Shown piece by piece: positions 1 through 10,187 of a stretch of DNA of 64,000 nucleotides. The DNA is taken from positions 806,001 to 870,000 of the forward strand of contig VNWV01000005.1 in the NCBI GenBank assembly GCA_009801085.1, written 5' to 3'. The translations under genes were made by a program, and so were the position numbers. Positions within the stretch are counted from its first letter, which is position 1; each line of letters starts with the position of its first letter. The notes under the pieces were generated by a model, which did not search any database, was not told where the DNA came from, and was given only the letters and a program-made list of their open reading frames with translations. Source of the stretch: Lasiodiplodia sp. COLG20 (Eukaryota > Ascomycota > Dothideomycetes > Botryosphaeriales > Botryosphaeriaceae).

Positions 1-574
1 CACAACATTCGCCCTCCTCACCCTCCTCATCATCATCCTCATCGGCGCCGCGGTCGGCGGTGGCGTAGGCGGACATCTTGCAACCGCGAACCAACCCACT
101 ACAACCATCACCGCCACCGTGACAGCGAACTCGTAAGCAATCCCCATCCTCTCCTCTTACCTCCCTCCCTCCCTCCATCACTTCGCCCCATCTAATTGAA
201 TCCCCAGCGACCCCACTTCCCACTCCCCCTCCACCTCCTCGCCCAACACCACCACCGCCACCACCGCAACCGCCACCCTCCCCTTCCACTTCACGCTCTA
301 CGCCTCGCCGTCCTTCACCGGCTCTGCGCAGAACGTGTCGGCCGCCGGCAACGTGACGCTGCCGTGGCGGGCGCGCAGCTACGTGTGGGACCAGCAGGGC
401 AGCGGCTGCTGCGCGCTTTTCTGCCGCGAGGGCCGCGACGTCGGTTACCGGTGCAATGACGTGACGTACCAGGACGACGTGAGCGGCGGCGGCGTCGACG
501 GCGTGGCGGTGCAGTGCGGGGGGAACGATGATGGCGGGAAGGCGCCGCCGGGGGTGTGGTGTGAGGGGAATTGA
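1..574 (+). CDS. 3' part of a single-pass membrane protein (5' end outside window)
   Basis: Two exons are visible: 1-132 and 208-574, joined by a 75-nt intron (GTAAGC donor at 133, CCCCAG acceptor). The frame is kept across the junction. Exon 1 encodes a strongly hydrophobic stretch (roughly FALLTLLIIILIGAAVGGGV), a likely membrane anchor. It is followed by a Thr/Ser/Asn/Pro-rich linker with N-glycosylation-type sequons and then a small domain with six cysteines, including a CC pair, up to the stop at 572-574. The topology suggests a short cytosolic or juxtamembrane N-terminal part, which is missing here, and an extracellular Cys-rich C-terminal domain. This arrangement is common in Pezizomycotina surface proteins of unknown role. 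I recognise no family. The start lies upstream of the window. Confidence 0.7.
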
Positions 575-792
575 AGGGGAGGTAGGATGGGGGAAGGTGG
601 GGAAAATGGAGAGAAGGAGGAGGGGTTGGTGGTGGTTAAAGTTCTTGTCACGAGAGATTATGCATAATTAGGAAACGTTCTCATGTATTTGGCTTTTGCA
701 TTGCTTCTCCATGATAGTGCCGTGTATATTTGCTCTCCCACACTCGCAGAACTTCCTCTCCCTTGATCCTTGCCTTCTCATCCATCATTCCA

Positions 793-1305
793 CTATTCTA
801 TTCCGTACAGAAACTCCTCATTCTCCAGATCGGCCAGCTTCTCCTTCACTAGCCACTCTGGTACCACCCCCTGCAGACGGAGAATATCCTTCCGCTGCTT
901 CCGAACGCCAAGTTTGCGGTTCAGCTTCTCATATCTCTTCATATCCAACTGCTGCAACCGCTCCATTTTCGCCTCCCGCTGCATCTCCTTCTCCCTCTGA
1001 ATCTCCTTCTCCCACAGCATATCCATCTCCCGTTCTATCTCCTCCTCCCACTGCATCTGCCTCTTCCGCTGCAGCTCCTTCTCTAGCTCCTCACGCAGTT
1101 CCTTCTCCAGCTCCTCACGCAGCTCCGCCTGCGGGGAGCTCTCTCGTGGTGGTGATGGTGAAGGTGAGCACGGAGGTGATAGTACTAGCGGAGGCGAAGA
1201 CGAGCCTGATGGTGATAGTGTTGGTGAGGCTGGAGGGAAGTAGGGCGGTGAGGAGTCCCTGAAGCTTGGGGTGGCGCTGCCGTTGTGCTCTTGTGTGGCT
1301 TGCAT
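793..1305 (-). CDS. Orphan protein with Ser/Pro-rich N-terminus and charged coiled coil
   Basis: An open frame runs from 1527 to 793, but its first ATG is at 1305 (MQATQEHNG), giving 170 aa. Codons upstream have no ATG, so an extra 5' exon is possible. The first half is rich in Ser and Pro (about residues 10-60). The second half is a highly charged, Glu/Arg/Lys-rich helix with two tandem LREELEKE units encoded by near-identical 24-nt repeats. It is followed by WEEEIERE- and WEKEIQRE-type heptads, as expected for a coiled coil. It ends with a basic patch and an acidic tail. No catalytic motif is seen. It could be a scaffold or nuclear protein; the function is unknown. Confidence 0.55.
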   Translation of the reverse strand: MQATQEHNGSATPSFRDSSPPYFPPASPTLSPSGSSSPPLVLSPPCSPSPSPPRESSPQAELREELEKELREELEKELQRKRQMQWEEEIEREMDMLWEKEIQREKEMQREAKMERLQQLDMKRYEKLNRKLGVRKQRKDILRLQGVVPEWLVKEKLADLENEEFLYGIE

Positions 1306-1622
1306 GATGTTGTAGTTTGAAAAGGTTCCAGGTAGTAGGCTGGTTGAGTGGATGGTTTGTGGACCAGTGCAATGTTGGTCGCGAGTGTGTTGTAGGATTG
1401 TTCTTGTGCCAGGTGCGGAAGCTGGTTGCGTTGTTACTTCAAGCTTGTCGGAGTGTTGATCGGATGAAGAAGAAGAAGTAAGAGAGTCGGAGCAAAAGAT
1501 GGAGCTCTTATACGCTAGGGCAGACAAAACTCTTATTTGTTCCTAGAAACACTAACGGCAGCAGACCCTTTTTTAAAAAAAAAAAATTTCATGGAACCAG
1601 GGACTTGGTTTAAACTACAATA

Positions 1623-1642
1623 GCAACAATAGCTATTGTTGC
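1623..1642. repeat. Perfect 20-bp palindrome
   Basis: GCAACAATAG is followed directly by its reverse complement with no spacer. It lies between the coiled-coil gene and the SDR gene. Function unknown. Confidence 0.6.
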
Positions 1643-1782
1643 AGGGAGGGTCTATTGTGGCAGGTAGGCCGGCTTTTTGCCGCACTTCACCTTTCCAAAT
1701 ACAGAGGTTAGCGCGAAGAATAGTAGGGTTCTATAACATAGCGTAACTATGCCCCGGCTCTGCCTTGGAAAAATGACGTGTG

Positions 1783-1810
1783 TGGGTAGCTGAATAGCTT
1801 CAGCTACCCA
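1783..1810. repeat. 12-bp perfect inverted repeat with 4-nt loop
   Basis: TGGGTAGCTGAA and TTCAGCTACCCA flank the loop TAGC, giving a potential hairpin. TGACGTG occurs close to both sides (1774-1780 and just after 1810). It could be a regulatory site or the remnant of a small inverted-repeat element. Confidence 0.6.
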
Positions 1811-2015
1811 TGACGTGAGCAAAAAAAAAAAAAACAAATCCACGCTAGCCATCGGCTGCGAGAGGGGACTGTAAGAGCCACATGAACAAAAATTGTCGCA
1901 CCAATTTTCTACGTGAAAAAGACTTGGGATTGGGATGCTAATAGCTCAAATTAATAACCAGCGTTCTATGTTGAAGCAGCATCTGCTACCATCCAGCAGC
2001 TTCGCCGATGCCAAT

Positions 2016-3056
2016 TCACTCCCGCAACCCGGTCATCCTCTCACTGACCTCCCACAGCTGCTTTTCCGCCTCCACATCACCCTTGGCCCATGGCGCATAT
2101 GTGATATCCCTCCTCTTCCACATACCCGTCTCCTCGTCCATCTCCGCTGGCGCTGCCTCTCCACAGTCCTCGCAGTACAGCCCGCCCTTCCCCTCCAATG
2201 CCTTCGCCGTCGCGCACCACACCGTCGTTGCAGCGCCCTGCTCCGGGCTCTTGAAAATATGACGTATCTTCTCGTACGCCTTCCTTTCCTCCTCGCTCAC
2301 GTTGTTGAACAGTCCGGTGAAGATGCCGCCTGGATTGACGCTGAGACCATGAACTGGACGACTGCCGGTACCGTACAGGGTGTCCAGATGGTTCGCATGT
2401 AGGACGTTCGCCGTCTTGGCCGCGCCGTACGCTTTCCAGGGATTGTAGCCGCGGCGCTCCCACGACAGGTCGGACAGATCGATCTGGCCGTTAGAGTGGG
2501 CCTTGTGGCCGGCGGACGAGAGGTTGACGACTCGGCTGGCGAATTCCGGCGTCGAGCCCGCGGCGAGAGCGGGCAGGAGGAGCGAGGTCAGCAGAAAGTG
2601 CCCGAGATGGTTCGTAGCGAACTGGCTTTCGTAGCCGTCGGGGGTGAGGGCATGGGCGCTGGCCATGATGCCGGCGTTGTTGACGAGGACGTTGAGTGTG
2701 TTGGACTGCGCGAGGAAGGCCGTGGCTGCGGCGCGGACGGAGGCGAGGGAGTCGAGAGAGATCGTGATCAGGTTGATTGGGCTGCGGCTGGGCGAAGTGG
2801 ACAGAATGGAGGAGCGTGCGGCTTCGCCTTTGGCCACTGTTCGTACGCCTAGGTAGAGGGTTGCACCAGTGGCATGTAGTGCACGTGCAGTCTCAAGACC
2901 AATGCCTTGATTGGCGCCTGTGATGAAGATGACCTTATCGGTCCATTTACCGATCAGGTTTTCATCTTCGATGATTTGGAGCGCCGTTGGTCTTTGATCT
3001 CCTGGCCCTTTAAGGGAAGTATGAAGGTGGGCGTAAGGGGTGATGCGTTCAGACAT
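2016..3056 (-). CDS. Short-chain dehydrogenase/reductase (retinol dehydrogenase / WWOX-like)
   Basis: An intronless 346-aa protein starting at the ATG at 3056. The Rossmann NAD(P)-binding motif TGANQGIG lies at about residues 46-53. NNAG is near residue 130, an active-site Ser in VVNLSSAGHK near 180, and the catalytic YGAAK (YxxxK) near 212. These residues make it an active classical/extended-type SDR. The family reduces or oxidises small carbonyls or alcohols with NAD(P)H, and the C-terminal extension resembles fungal retinol-dehydrogenase-like members. The substrate cannot be read from sequence. No signal peptide or clear membrane segment is visible. Confidence 0.88.
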   Translation of the reverse strand: MSERITPYAHLHTSLKGPGDQRPTALQIIEDENLIGKWTDKVIFITGANQGIGLETARALHATGATLYLGVRTVAKGEAARSSILSTSPSRSPINLITISLDSLASVRAAATAFLAQSNTLNVLVNNAGIMASAHALTPDGYESQFATNHLGHFLLTSLLLPALAAGSTPEFASRVVNLSSAGHKAHSNGQIDLSDLSWERRGYNPWKAYGAAKTANVLHANHLDTLYGTGSRPVHGLSVNPGGIFTGLFNNVSEEERKAYEKIRHIFKSPEQGAATTVWCATAKALEGKGGLYCEDCGEAAPAEMDEETGMWKRRDITYAPWAKGDVEAEKQLWEVSERMTGLRE

Positions 3057-3847
3057 GAGTGAGATTTGCGGGGTTGGAAATATTCAAAGGCAGAACTGCA
3101 GAAGCGGTGCTACTTTGTATGAGCTCTTTGAAATTCGGTCATTAGGTGAATTTTATACAAAGACTCGAGCATGGATGCTGAATCCGGAGGAGGCTGTTAA
3201 AGCCGGAGGATACGGAGTTAAGCCGTGCCGTGGACTTAGGTACTACACAGTCAGCTCGCAATTTCGTCCGTCAAAGCGTGCAGAAAGCAGTACATGGCAC
3301 AATTTTCGTACAACCAATCTTGCGCTAGATGGGAGTAGATCGGGTATAGGACAAATAGCGGACGAATAGGTACCGCGTTCCTGCATCGACGGCCCGTTTT
3401 TGTTCCCTTCCAGAAGGGCATGCTGCCTGGTTGGTCGATCATGGGGCCAGATCCTGCAGCTATCCTAGCACATAGCCATTCATCATGGACGTACGTCCTG
3501 AAACAAACAACCGGCGAAACGCAGGCAGTGAGACTGAAACGGTAACAGTAGGAGGGCGCAAGCTGAGCGATGGACACAGCATAATCGCTGCACCACACTG
3601 ATAAACTTGGCAAGGTGGCCACAAAGATGGTGAGTAGTCGCTGTTGCAGGTAGCAAGAGCGAAGCTCGTTGCGGGGCTTGTGTGGTGTTGAGGAAAGGGA
3701 AGCAGCGATCGTCGGCCAAATTGTCAAGCGAACCGGTCGGGCCCAGCGACGCCTCCAGCTTCCCACTTCAACTCCCACCCTCACCCTCTCGCAGAGCCGC
3801 ATGTCCAACCTCTCTCACGTGCAGCAGTCACATGGAACGGCGCTGAC
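3057..3847. other. Intergenic, no supported gene
   Basis: Open frames exist on both strands, the longest being 3251-3808 on the minus strand. They lack recognisable domains, splice logic or a conserved motif. The right end leads into the ankyrin-like remnant. Confidence 0.45.
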
Positions 3848-4247
3848 ATGCTCAAAGGGCGTCGGAAAAAGGCCACGACAGCATTGGCGAGCTGTAGCCG
3901 CGCTGGCTGCATCTGCAACGTAAGCGCCAACCGCGGCGGCACCACGCGCAACGACCAGTCTAGACACGTACATCTCTTCTGCTTCTATCAACCCTCACCA
4001 GCGAGGCGCCTTATCATTTCGCCTGATTCAGGAAGCGTACCTGGATGTCGATGGCTGCCTGGATTTTCAGTCGGCTGATCACGATGATGGCGTAACCCTG
4101 CATATCATCGCGTCTGGGCCCGCTGCAGCCACCGCCCTCTTTCGTACGAACCCCGTCCACTTCGTGAAGGGCGACGCGGGGCTCAAAGGGCGCACGGCCT
4201 GCGACATGCTGCGTTTGCAACGAAGGGCGACACCTGGCTCCGGATAG
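3848..4247 (+). pseudogene. Candidate two-exon ankyrin-repeat-like gene fragment
   Basis: Exon 1 is 3848-3919 (ATG, 24 codons, donor GTAAGC). Exon 2 is 4002-4247 (acceptor CACCAG, stop TAG). Both boundaries are in phase 0, giving 105 aa across an 82-nt intron. The segment from DDGVTLHIIASG to KGRTACDMLR resembles one ankyrin repeat (consensus G-T-x-LH-x-A ... GRTALDLA). A single repeat plus a short basic N-terminus is small for an ankyrin protein, so this may be the remnant of a larger gene. It could also be chance coding in GC-rich DNA. Confidence 0.3.
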
Positions 4248-5069
4248 ACACGGCACATAGCTGTGTCGAGATCGGCGACGCGAACGACTCATTTCCGCAG
4301 AGCCGCAACACTCACCGGAATCGCGTATCCTACCCTTAAAGTGGCGAAGGAATAGCAGATGACCCTAATAGCCGTTTCACCTCCTTGCCCGTGCATTGCC
4401 GAGCCCGAATTCTCACTACCTTGTACCTCTATTTCTGCAACCCACGACGATCCCGCGCCAACACTGGCGTCAATCTGCCGCGGATCATCGGGGTGTCCGG
4501 ATCAACAACAAACAGGCAGCAATATCGGGATTTGCTGGCCACCGATGCCCTTGTACGGCTACGTGGGGTCTACCAGCTGCCTGACATGCCGCCAGATCCA
4601 GACCGCTCAGCACCACCTGCGTAACAGCTATGCTGCCCTGTCAGATCCTCGACCCTGATGCTAAGCTTTTACCCCTATACGCTCTACCTTCCGCAGCTTC
4701 AGACCCTTGGGTAGCGTTGGTAAGCGGCGGCCGGATGAAACCCAATGCCTTCTTCCAGCCAACAACTCCATGCACAGTCATTTCCAATCTGTCCGATGAC
4801 CGCCCTTCGATACGTGTCGATCTAGCAAACGGCGGTCCAAATCCATCATGCCAGGATCTATTGCGCCCTTCGTGCATAACCAGTCCATACGCGAGCGTCA
4901 TGATCGTCCACGAGTGCAGAGGGACGTACTATCTGCATGCTCCGCTTATATTTTACGAGCCTTGCCTCTACATGTCGTATCTTCTTCTCAGACTCATTGC
5001 ATCGACACCAACCTCAACTCCACAACCATAGTCAGCCAACTTGATCCTCCACGGATTAACATTGTCACA
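4248..5069. other. Coding-like islands without an intact gene, then promoter of the next gene
   Basis: Two stretches look protein-like but cannot be joined into one clear model. One spans 4385-4624, and one lies at about 4690-4960 inside an open frame starting at 4630. A possible intron runs from the GTAAC near 4620 to the CCGCAG near 4700. The last ~80 bases before 5070 are CT/CA-rich and look like the 5' UTR of the small gene at 5070. Confidence 0.3.
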
Positions 5070-5357
5070 ATGTCTTACAATAAGAGCAATCCTAATAACA
5101 CTCAAAAGGTAAGCGTACAATACCAACTGGGAACGCGACCCGGAAGCAAGAGCTGAACAATAGAGCAGTCGAACTCCCACTCCTCGAACCCCTCGAGACA
5201 GCTAGCGTCCCAGCAATCCTCATCAGGAACAAGTAGTGCGGCGTCCGGAAACAACAACGGATATGAACTTCCATGGGCCCTGGAAAACTATTTGCAACAG
5301 CCGAAACGTGCCGACCCATGGACTGCTGGTTCGCGTTCAAATCAGAACAACGGATGA
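5070..5357 (+). CDS. Small two-exon protein, Ser/Asn/Gln-rich, unknown function
   Basis: The ATG at 5070 lies in a good fungal context (TCACAATGTC). Exon 1 (5070-5108, 13 codons) ends at a GTAAGC donor. Exon 2 starts at 5169 after AGAGCAG; the intron is 60 nt with a branch-like GCTGAAC. Joining in phase 0 gives a 75-aa protein ending in TGA at 5355-5357. It begins MSYNKSNPNNTQK, continues with a low-complexity Ser/Gln/Gly region, and ends with a less biased segment (ELPWALENYLQQPKRADPW) that may be a short functional motif. There is no signal peptide or membrane segment. An unspliced reading stops after 28 codons. The family is not recognised. Confidence 0.55.
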
Positions 5358-7282
5358 TCCTGGTGTTTGGGAGCAACAACAACGAGTGAATCCAAAGGAA
5401 CTGTCGTTCATTGGAGAAGTCCTCTTGGGCATTGGGGACTTTGATTTGTCCGCGCCTGCTCGATCGGCGGTTAGCCTAACGGAGGTTTAATCGACAAGAG
5501 GAATGGTCGTGCGGCAGGAACAGATGACTGCGGCTCGATCCGGATCGACAGTATAGCCGCTTGTGCCTTGCGCTCACATTTAGGGCTGCTATGCGCCGAA
5601 CCAGGCCGACGTCGCACAACTAGCTCAATTGAAGAAATCGAACTCATTGCTTCTTCTTGTGGCATGTTCGCGGGACTGCAGTGATCTTGGCGTTTGCATC
5701 ACCGGCATCCTTTCAGCTCTGGTGACTTGACCGCTATGAACCAGTCATTATGGCCGAGGTGGCACGGGTCGTGGATGTCTCCACAGACTCGAAATTGGGG
5801 TCAGGAAGTGGCAATTCAAGAAGATGACGCGGCGAGGCAGCGGCTAGTGAACAAGGCGGAGAGGGACTGAAGACTGCCTTGGCTTCTCAACTATCGCAAC
5901 AAGCCAACCCCCTTGCGTGAGTGTGGCGTCCTCGGACTCATAAATCATGTTGTGCCGATCGGAGCGGGGTAAGCAATGTTCGAGCTGAGACTGAACACAA
6001 CATCTTTGACAGCACGACATGGGGAAGCAGAGGCCCCAGATCGCATGGCTCTCGCTGAGGGAGCACGAGAACATATTTCGAGACGAAACATCAAAAGGGC
6101 CGTCTGCTAGATGCTTCAAACTGTCTTCACGATGTTCTTCTGAGACAGCTCGTTAGGGTTTGCTCATCCGCCGGGCCGCATAATCTAATGCACGATGACT
6201 GTTCTGGGCGTTCTGGGCGTAACCGAGCCAATTACTGACAGATCAAGTACCTCGAAGCGACCATGGACCCACATGCTTCCCCGCGAGGGTGTGATCATGT
6301 TTCGATCGATGAGCAGCTGAAAGCACTGGCTGCCGCTGCTATTCATAGCATTTATGAGGAGCCGAACGCAGCTTGATTATAACAGGCGCTGGCTCCCGGG
6401 CTTCAGCATTCACATTACTCCGTCGCCGACCGATCTTTTGAGCCGAGCCCGGCGCCCTGCCAATTCCTCGCCGACTGGTTTACAGACTTACAAATGCCGC
6501 ACCAGGATGCAGATGAAAAAAGTGAGGCTATCCCCGCCCATGTCGAATGTGCGCTGAATGAATGACAGGTCGAATGCAGCCCTTTTGCCGGGCAGCGCCG
6601 GACGGACTTGCACTACGACGTGCATTTACCAAATCGAACTTGGCTCAACCGGCCAGCTGATGCTCCGCTGCAGTCCTCCGTCGCCTACATCGCATGTCGC
6701 ACCAGCCGCACCTGACCATGCTGATTCCCAAGGCATACTCGGGCTTGACCCCCATGCTGTGCCGCAGGCAGCACCTCGCGACCCCACGAGGCGGTGCAGC
6801 GTCGCCACATCGCGGCGCCGAGAACAAGGCAGCTGCTTCAGCCTCTCGGAAAACAAGTTTCAGGGCTGGCTCATATAGTTCTCCAATGCTCGAGTACGGT
6901 TCTAGGTTTTCCCGATAATCTCCATCTGGGCTTCGGCGACTACCGCACCATTTCTGATTGGGCCTTGCCAGCCGTCTCATCGTCCCGAAGGACTACAGAA
7001 CATGGTCCAAGGCCGGTGAACGCCTTAGCTTGGAGGCTCACATCCCGTGGTTCCCGTCCCGCCAGCATCGCCCTTCGCTTCGCCCACGTCTGTGCCGTCC
7101 TCCTGTCGTCCTGCCCATCGTTGAGGGACTTGAGAAGCACACCAAGACCGATGGACTAAAACATTAGGGACCCATATAAACCATAAAACACGACACTCGT
7201 TCACCCTTCGCCTGAGTTCTCTCGCTTTTCACAAGGTACAACTCACCGTAAAGTTGGCCGGCAGTTCCGATTCTAATCTATC
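5358..7282. other. 1.9-kb gene-poor stretch with short coding-like islands
   Basis: No intact gene found. A 37-codon ATG frame starts at 6263. A 59-codon open frame at 6386-6565 begins right after an acceptor-like TATAACAG and ends in TGA, with a segment (FLADWFTDLQMPHQDADEK) that looks protein-like. No donor joins the two convincingly. The last ~150 bases before 7283 are CT-rich and probably belong to the promoter/5' UTR of the zinc-finger gene. Confidence 0.35.
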
Positions 7283-9240
7283 ATGTATCAACAGGCCAGT
7301 CCCGCGCTCTTCTCCGTGCAGTAGGTACGAGCCGTCCCGGATCTTGGCTCCAACTAATGGTCTGGGCTGACGATAGCCTTAGTCTTATCGATCGAAGCCG
7401 CAACTGCGCTTGTGATTGCAAGACGATACAGCACAAGCACTCGCTCATCCGTATTTGTTCGAAAGAAGCCCGAACCCAAACAAGCTCACCGACCAGCCCT
7501 CGGTCTCCGCTAGTTGACTCCTTCTGCGGGCAAACCAGCGTTGCATCCGGGAACCAGTTATATCAAAACACGTCTGCGCCCGGTATCCAAAGTTGCTCCT
7601 CACCGTCATCGGCCTTTCCGGAAGAGAAAGTTCCCTGCTCGCCCTGGGATTCTACTACTAGAAGCGCCCCGATCTCGGATCATTATTCATCCTACCTTTC
7701 TGCATCGCCGCATTTCTCAGTCGAGGAAGATCTCATTCAGCCTGAGACGGCATCACCCCTCAACACATCTTCCCTCGGCACTTCAAAACCGTTCCATCAA
7801 CGCTGTCGCGGTCTTCTTAGAAGACTAAAAGAGAAGACGCGTCTCCCCTTTCGTATACCTCACGGTCGACACAGATCGACGAGTCATCCTCCGGCTGAGA
7901 TGGACGGCCAAGAACCCAGCATACAGGAACTGCCTGGCCGTTATGACCACAGCGGGTCCTATCCCAACCATTTTACTGGGCAACGCGCGTCGCAGCCCTA
8001 TGGGTGCGACATCGCCATGCCAGATCTTTGTGGAGTTGGCTCTGGCTTTGCTGAGTTACCGGCCGATCAGAATATCTTCCAGTTTGGAAACTTCAACAAC
8101 ACGAGGGTGTTGGGTGATGCTGGCAGCCTCTTCCTTGGTGGTGCGAATGACTTCCCTTCATCTGCTGGCCCCTACGAGCTTCCCGTTTCACCGAATCAGG
8201 ATGGCACCCTTACAGTTCCCACGGACATCCAGCCTCAGCTGAACTTCGTAACACCAACTCAGACTCTGGAATTCTCACAGCCGAACGCTGTCTCTAATCC
8301 TACTCATCTATTTCCGCGCGGCAACGGACCAAGGAGCCCGAACCCTCCCATGCTTACTCTGCAGACCGAGAACATCCAAGGCAGGAACATCTCCTATCCT
8401 TCCTCTAGGCGGCTATCCTGGCAGAGCAGCATATCTTCAGGCGTGCACAGCCAGGTCACCGGTACGACACCGTTATCCGGCACCCGCTTCACCCCTTTCA
8501 GCTCGACGCAATCATCGTTCGGCCCGTCCTCTTCCATCCCTCCACAAAGTGGGCTTGATCCCTCAAGGGCATACTTGGACTACAGCAAAAATGCGAGGTC
8601 GCCGGTAGAGGCGATGCCTTATCAAAATCACGTTGTGACCCCGGAATCAGCCACGATGAGAGACTTCAGAGGGCTCGAAAGTTTCTTCGCTGACTCGCAT
8701 CCTATCTCATCTCCAACGATAAACGACAACATTCAGTTCGCGCCGACTCGAAGCCCTTTCGACCAGTCCACCCAAGCAGACCCACTAGGCCTCGTTCCAC
8801 GACCTCTCGACCACCGCCGTGTCCCACAGCCATCCGCCCCACCCGCACTTCCAACACAGCCACAACCACCACTATCGCAGCACCAACGGCCTTCCGATCA
8901 GCCTAACGATCCGCTTCCTCGCGTACCACCTCAAGTTTGTAGCCCCAGGCCGCAGGCTTCGTGCGATAACAGGTGCCCGAGATGCGACCACGTCTTCACC
9001 AGCAAGCCGCGCGACGTCAGCCGGAACATTCGACGGCACCTGGAGCTCGCCTGCCCGAAACGAGACACGATTGCTCCGCGGCTGTCATGTTCAGTTCTCG
9101 GTTGCAGAAAGACGTTCGTCAGAGACTGCGCGAAGAAGGTGCACGAGGAGAAGCAGCACGGCATCCTCAGGAGTAGCAGACGCGGTAGGGGTGCAGCCGA
9201 AGGTCTTCCGATGAGGAGGACGTATAGTGCGGCTGCCTGA
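7283..9240 (+). CDS. C2H2/C2HC zinc-finger protein with long disordered N-terminus
   Basis: The main open frame starts at the ATG at 7357 (627 aa). A better model may start at the ATG at 7283 and splice 7321-7376 (GTAGGT donor, CGATAG acceptor, 56 nt), which keeps frame. The first ~530 residues are Ser/Pro/Asn/Gln-rich, with a basic patch followed by MDGQEPSIQELPG. The C-terminus has two fingers: CPRC ... RHLELAC (C2HC-like, with RN-RRH before it) and CSVLGC ... HEEKQH (C2H2). This fits a sequence-specific DNA-binding protein of the nucleus, but targets are unknown. It is related in plan and in short motifs to the gene at 16680-18122. Confidence 0.75.
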
Positions 9241-10187
9241 AATGGCTGCGGGGGATGAGGGGTGGTCGTTGCTAATGATTGATATGTGCGATGATGAGCT
9301 CTAATGATTCTTTTCTTCCGTTGGGGATTCCTTCGAGACGGCGGTTTGGAGAGGGAGCAATAAAAGATGGGTGGTCATTTCTTACTTTCCTACTCGGAGG
9401 CTTCAACTGTTGGTTCCCATATCCTTCCGATGTACATCCTAGCAAAAGCAACCTATTGGCCGCGTCGGTAGAAGCCTCTGAGAGGCCTACAGGCATGTCC
9501 CCTTCCATTCTAATGTTACTACTATTTTATTGTCACCTATATCGCCAATCTAAATCAAATATTTGATGTATACTACTGCCCTTTGCAGTTTGAGTGCTGA
9601 GGAGTCCACTTTGGGAGCACAAACCCAGAACTTCCTCCACCTCATACACATCTTGCTCGTCACTCTCAGCTCTCGCTAGCCACCCCGACAGCTACCGGCT
9701 CAGCCCCCGTCATTCGGCCCGCACCACCTCGTAATTATCCGCGCCGCAGACGTTCACACGAGATAGTTAGCCGCCGGACCCACATCGCACAGCCATCCCG
9801 TCGGCCCCAGGACCCCACGCGCCACACGCGTCATCGCTGTGGCACAGCAGGCAGGCAGTTCGGCGGTGACCGCGAGAAAAAAACAAAAAAAACGAAATGA
9901 AGATCAGAACTGCTTCCTTCATTCCATGTGCCTTCTCGCACCGTGCAACAACGAGAAGTGCCTTGCTGCCTAGCGGTTCCACCGTAAGCCCCCCTCTTTC
10001 TGTGCCGCCCCAGCCAGCGCGCTCGTTTTCGCTCTCTCTCCATCTCTCTCTCTATCTCTCTGCCCCAGCATCTCTCACCCCCACCACACGTGCCCTCCCC
10101 ACTTCCCCTCGGCATCTCCGGTCTATCCGCCCCGTCTGCCTACCTACCTTCCCCCCACCCACCCAGAACACACACGAAGAAAATCCC
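9241..10187. other. Intergenic between convergent genes
   Basis: About 0.95 kb with no supported gene. It contains the 3' flank of the zinc-finger gene, a purine-rich spot (GAGAAAAAAACAAAAAAA near 9870) and a CT-rich microsatellite-like tract at about 10029-10070. An open frame crosses into the SDR gene on the opposite strand but shows no domain. Confidence 0.5.

Larger units (their letters stand above)
1306..2015. other. Intergenic, AT-rich with A-tracts and two perfect palindromes
   Basis: No convincing gene. The stretch contains poly-A/T runs near 1570 and 1822 and two perfect inverted repeats, listed separately. It could hold a decayed mobile-element piece. I saw no transposase and no terminal repeats that would delimit one. 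Confidence 0.5.

Noticed and set aside
3251..3808. 185-codon minus-strand open frame
   Set aside because: No domain, no splice logic, odd amino-acid composition; overlaps the possible ankyrin-like remnant's upstream region.
10020..10110. CT-rich tract read as a promoter on the plus strand
   Set aside because: No plausible gene follows on that strand; it lies at the 3' side of the SDR gene and is probably a simple repeat.
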